The translations under genes were made by a program, and so were the position numbers. The notes under the pieces were generated by a model that worked only from the letters and a program-made list of their open reading frames with translations, did not search any database and was not told where the DNA came from. Below, piece after piece: positions 8,061 through 13,207 of a stretch of DNA of 13,207 bases. Every line of letters begins with the position of its first letter. Position 1 is the stretch's first letter. Source of the stretch: CAYLMM01 sp964646035 (lineage in GTDB: Bacteria; Krumholzibacteriota; Krumholzibacteriia; LZORAL124-64-63); NCBI GenBank assembly GCA_964646035.1, contig CAZYDJ010000067.1, positions 1-13,207 on the forward strand, given 5' to 3'.

Positions 8061-9701
8061 ATGCCACGCCGCACCGACGAACAGATCCGTCTGCGCTACG
8101 TGACCGCCGCCGCTCTATTCGACGGACACGATGCCTCCATCAATATAATCCGTCGCTTGCTGCAGCAATCCGGAACCGAAGTCATACATCTCGGCCATAA
8201 CCGTTCCGTACCCGAGGTTGTCCGCGCCGTGCTGCAGGAAGACGCCGATGCTGTCGCGATCAGCAGTTACCAGGGCGGACATACCGAATATTTCACCTAC
8301 CTGCGCGAGGAACTCGATCAACGCGGTCTCGGCCACGTTGCGATCTTCGGCGGTGGCGGCGGGGTCATCATTCCGAGTGAGATCGAAAGGCTCCACTCAG
8401 CGGGCATCGACAGGATCTATTCCCCCGCGGACGGGCGGGAGCTGGGATTGGCCGGTATCATCGCCGACATGAACGAACGCACCCTCGGCAAGCTCGCCGG
8501 CCGCGTCGAGATCGCCGGCAGCGATCCGCAGGCCGTGCCGGCGGAAGACGTCGGGTTTGCCCGCGCGCTGACCCGGGTCGAGAACTCCGGCCGGATCGAG
8601 GCCTCCGGTCCGGGCGGAGGCAAGCCCCCGGTCCTCGGCATCACCGGCACCGGCGGGGCGGGCAAGAGTTCCCTCACCGACGAGTTGCTGCGGCGCTACC
8701 TGGCTGCACACCCGGACCATAAGGTCGCGGTCCTGGCCGTCGATCCGAGCAAGCGCAAGACGGGCGGGGCCCTGCTCGGGGACCGCATCAGGATGAATTC
8801 CATCTACGATGACCGCTGTTTCATGCGCAGTTTCGCCACCCGCGGTGTCGGGGGAGAATTGAGCGCTGCCCTGGAGCCCTGCATCGCCGTCGCCGGCGGG
8901 TTCGACCTGATCGTCGTCGAGACCAGCGGCATCGGGCAGGGCGATTCCGGCATCACCGGAATCAGCGATATCTCCCTCTATGTGATGACCCGCGAGTTCG
9001 GCGCCGCGACCCAGCTCGAGAAGATCGACATGATCGACTTCGCCGACCTGATCACCGTCAACAAATTCGACCGTCCCGGGTCCGAGGACGCATTGCGCGA
9101 TGTCCGCAAGCAGTGGCGCCGCAGCCGCTCCGAATTCTCGTTGCCCGATGAGGACCTGCCTGTATTCGGCACCATGGCCAGCAATTTCAACGATGCGGGG
9201 GTCAATGCCGTTTTCAGCGTGATCGACGGCATGATCGAATCGTTGCGCTCCGGCCGGGAGGCCGACGCAGTCGAGTCCGGTGCAGGACTCGCCCGTGTGA
9301 CTTCGGTGCACGAACCCATGATCCCCGAAGACCGCATCCGCTATCTGGGTGAGATCGCCGCCACTGTTCGCGGCCATCACCGGAAAGCCTTCGCGGACGC
9401 CGATAATGTCCGTTCCTGCGCGGCTCTGGAATCGGCCCTGTCCGAGATCGCCGGCGACGATGCGTTGGAATCCGCGCTGCAGAAGAAGCTGTCCGAGCGC
9501 CGCGGCCAGGCCGGAGAAGCCGTCCTGGCCGAGGTAGCCGGCTGGGATGATCTGGTTGCCCGCTACGCGGGAGAAAGCGTTGCGGTCCGGGTCCGCGAAA
9601 GGGAGATCGATTTCGCGGCCGCCTTCGAGACGCTGGCCGGCACGCGCATCCCGAAGGTCGTGCTGCCGCGGTTGACCGATCCCGGCGATCGCCTGCTCTA
9701 G
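8061..9701 (+). CDS. icmF: IcmF N-terminal part: B12-binding domain and MeaB-like G-protein chaperone, ending at an in-frame TAG
   Basis: The first 546 codons of a fused isobutyryl-CoA mutase. Residues ~10-145 form the cobalamin-binding Rossmann domain: DGHDAS at 21-26 supplies the cobalt-ligand histidine H23, SSYQGGH lies at 68-74 and five glycines at 97-101. Residues ~185-415 are the G3E-type GTPase chaperone that loads and protects AdoCbl: Walker A GITGTGGAGKSS (193-204), AVDPSKRKTGGALLGDRIRM, ETSGIGQGDSG (287-297), base-recognition NKFD (334-337). A helical linker (~420-545) follows and ends RIPKVVLPRLTDPGDRLL, after which comes TAG instead of the aromatic codon expected at this place. 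Known IcmF proteins are single chains of about 1,090 residues, so a stop here is unusual. If translated as is, this chain would be a B12-binding/G-protein subunit without its mutase. Codon use and frame are normal up to the stop. Confidence 0.93.
   Translation: MPRRTDEQIRLRYVTAAALFDGHDASINIIRRLLQQSGTEVIHLGHNRSVPEVVRAVLQEDADAVAISSYQGGHTEYFTYLREELDQRGLGHVAIFGGGGGVIIPSEIERLHSAGIDRIYSPADGRELGLAGIIADMNERTLGKLAGRVEIAGSDPQAVPAEDVGFARALTRVENSGRIEASGPGGGKPPVLGITGTGGAGKSSLTDELLRRYLAAHPDHKVAVLAVDPSKRKTGGALLGDRIRMNSIYDDRCFMRSFATRGVGGELSAALEPCIAVAGGFDLIVVETSGIGQGDSGITGISDISLYVMTREFGAATQLEKIDMIDFADLITVNKFDRPGSEDALRDVRKQWRRSRSEFSLPDEDLPVFGTMASNFNDAGVNAVFSVIDGMIESLRSGREADAVESGAGLARVTSVHEPMIPEDRIRYLGEIAATVRGHHRKAFADADNVRSCAALESALSEIAGDDALESALQKKLSERRGQAGEAVLAEVAGWDDLVARYAGESVAVRVREREIDFAAAFETLAGTRIPKVVLPRLTDPGDRLL
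9699..9701 (+). other. In-frame amber codon inside the icmF frame
   Basis: TAG is codon 547 of an otherwise uninterrupted 1,074-codon frame (8061-11282, including the terminal TGA). From memory of homologues, this position in RLLxLxxENVPG is an aromatic residue (W or F), so TGG to TAG is the simplest single change. TAG ends two other genes in this window (M28 peptidase and CDF), so it appears to be a normal stop here. Confidence 0.9.
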
Positions 9702-11282
9702 TTGCGCAGAGAGAACGTGCCGGGAGCATTCCCCTTCACGGCCGGCGTCTTTACCTTCCGCCGCACCGATGAGGATCCCAAGCGGCAGTTCGCCGGCGAA
9801 GGATCTCCTGAACGTACCAACCGGCGTTTCCATTATCTCTGCCGCGGCGATGAAGCCAAGCGCCTGAGCACGGCCTTCGACAGCTTGACCCTGTATGGGG
9901 ACGATCCCGACCGGCGGCCGGATATCTTCGGTAAGATCGGTGAAGGCGGGGTGTCGATCTGCACCCTGGAAGACATGAAAAATCTCTATTCCGGTTTCGA
10001 TCTCTGCCATCCGAACACCAGCGTCTCGATGACGATCAACGGCCCCGCTCCGGTCCTGCTGGCGATGTTCTTCGTCACGGCGATGGACCAACGCGTCGAA
10101 TTGAAGGAGGCGGAACTCGAGCGCCCCCTGGCAAAGCACGAGAGGGACGAAATCGAGGATTATGTCCTGCGCACTGTTCGCGGCACGGTCCAGGCCGACA
10201 TCCTCAAGGAGGATCAGGCTCAGAACACCTGCATCTTCGCCACCGATTTCGCTCTGCGCCTGATGGGAGACGTCCAGGAGTTCTTCATCGAGCGCGGTGT
10301 GCGGAATTACTATTCCGTCTCGATCAGCGGCTATCACATCGCCGAGGCCGGCGCCAATCCCATCACCCAACTCGCCTTCACCCTGGCCAACGGCTTGACC
10401 TATGTGGAGTATTATCTCCGGCGGGGGATGGAGATCGACGATTTCGCCCCGAACCTCTCATTCTTCTTCAGCAACGGTCTCGATGCCGAGTACACGGTGA
10501 TCGGCCGGGTCGCCCGCAGGATCTGGGCGCTGGCCATGCGGGACAGGTTCGGGGCTGGAGTTCGCAGCCAGAAGCTCAAGTACCACATCCAGACCTCCGG
10601 CCGCTCGCTCCACGCCCAGGAAATCGATTTCAACGATATCCGCACCACCCTGCAGGCGCTGATGGCGATCTACGACAATTGCAACTCGCTGCACACCAAC
10701 TCGTTCGACGAGGCGATCACTACTCCGAGCGAAGAATCAGTCCGCCGGGCGATGGCCATCCAGCTGATCATCAATCGCGAACTGGGCTGGGCCAGGAACG
10801 AAAATCCGTTGCAGGGATCCGCTCTGATCGAGGAACTGACCGATCTGGTCGAAGAGGCGGTTCTGGTCGAGTTCGAGAACCTGTCCCGTCGCGGGGGGGT
10901 TCTCGGCGCCATGGAGACCCAATATCAGCGCGGAAAGATCCAGGATGAAAGCCTGCTCTATGAGCACCGGAAACATTCCGGCGAACTCCCCATCGTCGGG
11001 GTCAATACTTTTGTCTCTCCCGACTCCGGCCAGGATGTTTCCATCGACCTCACCCTGGCCCGCTGCAGCCCGGAGGAAAAGCAGGGCCGTTTGCGCGATC
11101 TGGAGGAATTCCAAGCCCGACACGGGAAGGAATCGACTTTTGCCCTCGAACGTTTGAAGGATATAGCCCTGTCCGGCGGCAACGTCTTCGCGGAGTTGAT
11201 CCAGACTGTCCGTTGCTGCTCTCTCGGGCAGATCACTCACGCTCTCTACGAAGTGGGAGGGCAGTACCGCCGGGCGATGTGA
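9702..11282 (+). CDS. icmF: IcmF C-terminal part: isobutyryl-CoA mutase catalytic domain, same frame as the upstream part
   Basis: The adenosylcobalamin-dependent mutase barrel that interconverts isobutyryl-CoA and n-butyryl-CoA. It follows the TAG in the same frame. Family blocks are ENVPGAFPFTAGVF, GSPERTNRRFHYLC, LSTAFDSLTLYGDDPDRRPD, TSVSMTINGPAP, SISGYHIAEAGANPITQLAF (active-site histidine in SGYH) and DDFAPNLSFFFSNG. The two residues that separate ICM from methylmalonyl-CoA mutase are of ICM type: Phe (TTC 9789-9791, in RQFAGEG) where MCM has Tyr89, and Gln (CAG 10221-10223, in AQNTCIF) where MCM has Arg207. They are 144 residues apart, as Phe598 and Gln742 are in the Cupriavidus enzyme. 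If made separately it must start at TTG 9702 (directly after the stop, no Shine-Dalgarno) or GTG 9717 (weak AGAGAG 3 nt before); either keeps the active site. Readthrough, a nonsense mutation or a base error are the alternatives. Confidence 0.9.
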   Translation: MRRENVPGAFPFTAGVFTFRRTDEDPKRQFAGEGSPERTNRRFHYLCRGDEAKRLSTAFDSLTLYGDDPDRRPDIFGKIGEGGVSICTLEDMKNLYSGFDLCHPNTSVSMTINGPAPVLLAMFFVTAMDQRVELKEAELERPLAKHERDEIEDYVLRTVRGTVQADILKEDQAQNTCIFATDFALRLMGDVQEFFIERGVRNYYSVSISGYHIAEAGANPITQLAFTLANGLTYVEYYLRRGMEIDDFAPNLSFFFSNGLDAEYTVIGRVARRIWALAMRDRFGAGVRSQKLKYHIQTSGRSLHAQEIDFNDIRTTLQALMAIYDNCNSLHTNSFDEAITTPSEESVRRAMAIQLIINRELGWARNENPLQGSALIEELTDLVEEAVLVEFENLSRRGGVLGAMETQYQRGKIQDESLLYEHRKHSGELPIVGVNTFVSPDSGQDVSIDLTLARCSPEEKQGRLRDLEEFQARHGKESTFALERLKDIALSGGNVFAELIQTVRCCSLGQITHALYEVGGQYRRAM

Positions 11283-11296
11283 TACTTCTGCGGTCG

Positions 11297-11307
11297 GAAT
11301 TAAATTC
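11297..11307. promoter_or_regulatory. Perfect palindrome GAATT-A-AATTC upstream of the Rrf2 gene
   Basis: An 11-nt perfect palindrome in the AT-rich stretch between icmF and the Rrf2 gene, 21 nt before the candidate -35. Its position suits an operator, perhaps for autoregulation by Rrf2, but it does not match an Rrf2-family site I know. Confidence 0.3.
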
Positions 11308-11327
11308 ACTACATTCATCTTTGAGAT

Positions 11328-11356
11328 TTGACTTCAAGGGTCCGCTTTTTCATCAT
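11328..11356 (+). promoter_or_regulatory. Candidate promoter of the Rrf2 gene
   Basis: TTGACT (11328-11333) and CATCAT (11351-11356) are 17 nt apart; CATATT at 11354-11359 is an alternative -10 with a poor spacing. The stretch 11290-11365 is clearly more AT-rich than its surroundings. The leader to ATG 11455 would be about 90 nt. Confidence 0.4.
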
Positions 11357-11377
11357 ATTAGAGAAATGTGGGCCGGG

Positions 11378-11394
11378 CACGAGGCTTACTCGTG
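11378..11394 (+). promoter_or_regulatory. Hairpin in the Rrf2 gene leader
   Basis: CACGAG-GCTTA-CTCGTG forms a perfect 6-bp stem with a 5-nt loop, extendable by a G-U pair. It lies about 60 nt before the start codon and has no U tract, so it is not a terminator. It may stabilise the transcript or be incidental. Confidence 0.35.
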
Positions 11395-11454
11395 TGGGTG
11401 GGAGGCCGGTCCCTGGGTAGATTAACACCTGGAGACCCACCTGAGGAAGGATCT

Positions 11455-11853
11455 ATGCTTCAGATCACTCGCCAAACGGAATACGCCATTCGGGGATTGA
11501 TGGAACTGGCCGCCAAGGACAACGGCACGCCCGTTCGCCTCAAGACCCTGGCGGAAGCCTGTGAAGTTTCAGAGGCTTTCCTTGCCAAGATTTTCCAGAT
11601 GTTGTCGCAGCACAACATCGTGAAGTCGCATCGCGGCGTTAAGGGCGGTTTTTCGCTCGGTCGCCGCTCGGTCGACATCAGCCTGCTCGAGATCGTGGAT
11701 ATCTGCGAGGGGGGAATCTCCTTGAACCACTGTCTTCGCAGCGTCGATCCCTGCAACAGAAAGAACAACTGCAAGATGAGTGCTGTCTGGTCCAATGCGC
11801 AGACCGCAATGACCGACGCCCTGGGAGGGACGAGCCTGCAGGATCTTCTCTGA
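11455..11853 (+). CDS. Rrf2-family transcriptional regulator with a three-cysteine cluster
   Basis: A 132-residue winged-helix regulator. The N-terminus MLQITRQTEYAIRGLMELA and the helix-turn-helix with VSEAFLAKIFQML, followed by the wing HRGVKGGFSLGR, are diagnostic of Rrf2/IscR/NsrR proteins. Cysteines 93, 100 and 106 (CLRSVDPCNRKNNC) form the C-terminal cluster that binds an Fe-S centre in many members, so an iron-sulfur, nitric-oxide or redox signal is likely, but the regulon is unknown. The spacing here (Cx6Cx5C) differs slightly from that of IscR. ATG 11455 follows GAGGAAGGA closely; the frame is open upstream to 11368 but without homology. The gene stands alone between icmF and a strong terminator. 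Control of icmF is possible but unproven. Confidence 0.92.
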   Translation: MLQITRQTEYAIRGLMELAAKDNGTPVRLKTLAEACEVSEAFLAKIFQMLSQHNIVKSHRGVKGGFSLGRRSVDISLLEIVDICEGGISLNHCLRSVDPCNRKNNCKMSAVWSNAQTAMTDALGGTSLQDLL

Positions 11854-11871
11854 TCAGGAGTTTGGTTCGGT

Positions 11872-11916
11872 AAATCCCGTTGATACCGGTTCGACCGGTT
11901 TCAGCGGGATTTTTTT
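11872..11916 (+). terminator. Strong rho-independent terminator after the Rrf2 gene
   Basis: AAATCCCG (11872-11879) pairs with CGGGATTT (11905-11912). Inside it TTGATACCGGT pairs with ACCGGTTTCAG (one mismatch, one G-U) around a TCG loop, giving a stem of about 19 bp followed by a T run through 11916. It starts 18 nt after the Rrf2 stop. Its right half overlaps the stop codon of rlmN on the other strand. In the opposite direction only three Ts follow the stem, so termination of rlmN by the same element would be weaker. Confidence 0.9.
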
Positions 11917-12971
11917 CGGTCGCGATGGCGGTTGCGGAGCTGTCCGCATGCGGCGTCTATGTCATCGCCGCCGCTCGCCCGGATGAAAGCCAGGACATCG
12001 CGCCCCGCCAGCACTCGCTGGAATCCGAGGATGCGCTCCCGGGAGGGTGGCCGGAATCTGTCGTCGATCGAATTCATCGGGATCAGATTGACTTTGAAGG
12101 GACGTTGGCGGACCAGCTCCGCCAGCATTTCCGCCTCCCTGTCGTCGTCGTTGATCCCCGCGATCAGCACGTAGGCGATAGTCACCGTTCTGCGGATTTT
12201 CCGGGCGTAGAGCTCGCCGAGGTCCAGGATCTCGGGCAGGGGAGTTCTCGCGGGCACGGGCATCAACCGCTTGCGGAGCTCGGGATCGCAGCCGTTCACC
12301 GATATTGTCAACCCGACTCCGGAGGCGGAAGAAATCAGCTCGGACAGCCCAAGTCGATGACCCGAGGTCGAAATCCGGATTCGCCGAGGAGACATCTTCA
12401 GACCGGTGCCCAGCTTGAAGGTCTCGATGGCGCCGGACACCTCTGCGAAATTGTCCAGCGGCTCGCCCATTCCCATGAAGACGATGTTGTACCCCCGGCC
12501 GCCGCAGCCGGGAACCGGCTCGGAATCCACATCCGCCGCCAGGCGCAGCACCTGCTCCACGATTTCGCCCCGGCTCAGGTTGCGGGCGAGCCCTCCGCGG
12601 GCTGTCGCGCAGAAGCTGCACGCCATGGCGCATCCGACCTGCGAAGAAATACAGAAGGTGGGATATCCGTCCATGGGGATGACCACGCTCTCGATGGCCG
12701 CCCCGTCCGCCAAGGTAAAGAGATGTTTTCGCGTACCGTCGCTTGAGACCTGCCTCTCGACGGGTTCGAGGGCGGTGAGGGTGAACTCGTCAGCAAGCTC
12801 GTCCCGCAGTTTCCGGGGCAGATTGCTCATCTCGTCCCATGACATCGCATTTCGCGCAAACAACCACTCGGCGAGTTGCCGCCCCCGGAACGGAGGCTCG
12901 CCGCGGCTTGTCATCAGTTCCGGCAAGTCTTCGGGAGAGAGGTCCCGCAGGATGGGTTTGATCTCGGGCAT
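11901..12971 (-). CDS. rlmN: 23S rRNA (adenine2503-C2)/tRNA (adenine37-C2) methyltransferase
   Basis: A radical-SAM enzyme that methylates C2 of A2503 in 23S rRNA and of A37 in some tRNAs. The 356 residues match the family length. The [4Fe-4S] cysteines are C114, C118 and C121 (CAMACSFC). The two catalytic cysteines are C107 (TFCISSQVG) and C342 (GGDDIDAACGQL), corresponding to E. coli C118 and C355. GMGEPLDNF, RRIRISTSG and KVNLIPMN complete the pattern. I chose ATG 12971, which has AGGA 5 nt upstream and begins PEIKPILRDLSPEDLPELM; the frame runs open a further 67 codons to 13172, with no family resemblance. The stop codon lies inside the Rrf2 terminator. The response-regulator gene diverges from it. 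Confidence 0.95.
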   Translation of the reverse strand: MPEIKPILRDLSPEDLPELMTSRGEPPFRGRQLAEWLFARNAMSWDEMSNLPRKLRDELADEFTLTALEPVERQVSSDGTRKHLFTLADGAAIESVVIPMDGYPTFCISSQVGCAMACSFCATARGGLARNLSRGEIVEQVLRLAADVDSEPVPGCGGRGYNIVFMGMGEPLDNFAEVSGAIETFKLGTGLKMSPRRIRISTSGHRLGLSELISSASGVGLTISVNGCDPELRKRLMPVPARTPLPEILDLGELYARKIRRTVTIAYVLIAGINDDDREAEMLAELVRQRPFKVNLIPMNSIDDRFRPPSRERILGFQRVLAGRDVLAFIRASGGDDIDAACGQLRNRHRDRKKSR

Positions 12972-13155
12972 GGCGTCCTTTTCCGGGTGGACCGAAGGGG
13001 CAGCTTCGCGCGCCGGCGATCCGACCTTGACACTCCGCCCGCGAGCCGTGCAAGGTTTCCTTGAGCGCGCATGGGGCGGCCGTTGAAGAGATAGCTTCGG
13101 CCGGTTGCAGGCGCAAGAGAGATCCTCGGGCCTTCGAGGCGTCTGGAGGCATGAA
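12972..13155. promoter_or_regulatory. Divergent intergenic region between rlmN and the response regulator, with palindromes
   Basis: A 184-nt gap. It holds the palindrome CAAGG-TTT-CCTTG (13051-13063), preceded by another CCTTG at 13025-13029, so three half-sites of one motif lie within 40 nt. A plus-strand TTGACA at 13027-13032 lacks a good -10. A stem GAAG/CTTC (13085-13098) is flanked by complementary GGCC blocks, and CCTCG-N6-CGAGG (13124-13139) sits just before the ribosome binding site GGAGG (13145-13149). No convincing promoter is assigned. Confidence 0.35.
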
Positions 13156-13207
13156 TTGAAGACGGTGCTCATCGTAGACGACGAGGCTGCGATCCGTGAA
13201 ACCCTTT
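13156..13207 (+). CDS. Response regulator receiver domain, first 17 codons (cut by window end)
   Basis: The reading starts at TTG 13156 and gives MKTVLIVDDEAAIRETL, the first beta strand and acidic pocket (D8, D9) of a CheY-like receiver domain; the phosphorylated Asp lies beyond the window. The TTG start is supported by GGAGG at 13145-13149 with a 6-nt spacing and by the fact that receiver domains normally begin just before this strand. The nearby ATG 13151 is followed by TGA after one codon. The wording VDDEAAIRETL is common in NtrC-type regulators, but no output domain can be seen. Confidence 0.8.
   Translation, partial: MKTVLIVDDEAAIRETL

Noticed and set aside
9699..9701. Pyrrolysine or genome-wide amber reassignment at the TAG in icmF
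   Set aside because: TAG ends at least two other genes here, no pyl gene is visible, and the position is not one known to carry pyrrolysine; readthrough remains only a minor option.
8397..10370. A 657-codon open frame on the minus strand opposite icmF, spanning the TAG site
   Set aside because: It is the codon-phase shadow of a GC-rich gene; it has no recognisable domain and the plus strand has full IcmF motifs.
12972..13172. Longer RlmN start at 13172
   Set aside because: The extra 67 residues are R/P-rich without homology, while ATG 12971 has a Shine-Dalgarno and starts the normal N-terminal domain.

Overview
The window is GC-rich, gene-dense bacterial chromosome. Eleven protein genes are visible, two of them cut by the window edges. 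The gaps are short and there is no rRNA, tRNA, IS element or CRISPR array. The set (isobutyryl-CoA mutase of the IcmF type, a FAA1-like acyl-CoA ligase, an M28 peptidase with a PDZ domain, a bacterial relative of the RMD/FAM82 TPR proteins, an Rrf2 regulator, RlmN) looks like a free-living heterotroph. By general resemblance only, I would guess an uncultured lineage of the FCB group or the deltaproteobacterial neighbourhood. No marker gene here settles the taxonomy.

Left part (1-5100). The 3' portion of a dTDP-glucose 4,6-dehydratase gene overlaps a stand-alone B3/B4-domain protein by 4 nt. That pair converges on a tRNA nucleotidyltransferase/poly(A) polymerase-family gene on the minus strand. 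The latter is divergent from a secreted M28 metallopeptidase with a C-terminal PDZ domain. The peptidase converges on a cation diffusion facilitator gene, and the two share the palindrome CTAG as both stop codons.

Middle (5090-7910). A long-chain acyl-CoA ligase and the CDF transporter form a minus-strand operon with a 13-nt gap. A good sigma70-like promoter and a leader with alternately complementary G/C blocks reaching the Shine-Dalgarno lie upstream. Divergent from it is an exported TPR protein.

Right part (7911-13207). The main locus is icmF: B12-binding domain, MeaB-like G-protein chaperone and mutase catalytic domain in one continuous frame from 8061 to 11282. It is interrupted by a single in-frame TAG at 9699-9701, exactly between the G-protein part and the mutase domain. 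The frame is otherwise intact on both sides and the substrate-specificity residues are isobutyryl-CoA type. This could be a fresh nonsense mutation, a sequencing error, or a real split of the fused enzyme into two subunits. After it come an Rrf2-type regulator with three clustered cysteines, a strong intrinsic terminator, rlmN on the minus strand ending inside that terminator, and the first 17 codons of a response regulator at the right edge.

Functionally, acyl-CoA ligase and IcmF both act on acyl-CoA thioesters and lie on either side of the TPR gene, but they are on opposite strands and no shared regulation is demonstrated. The other genes are housekeeping or envelope functions without an evident common pathway.
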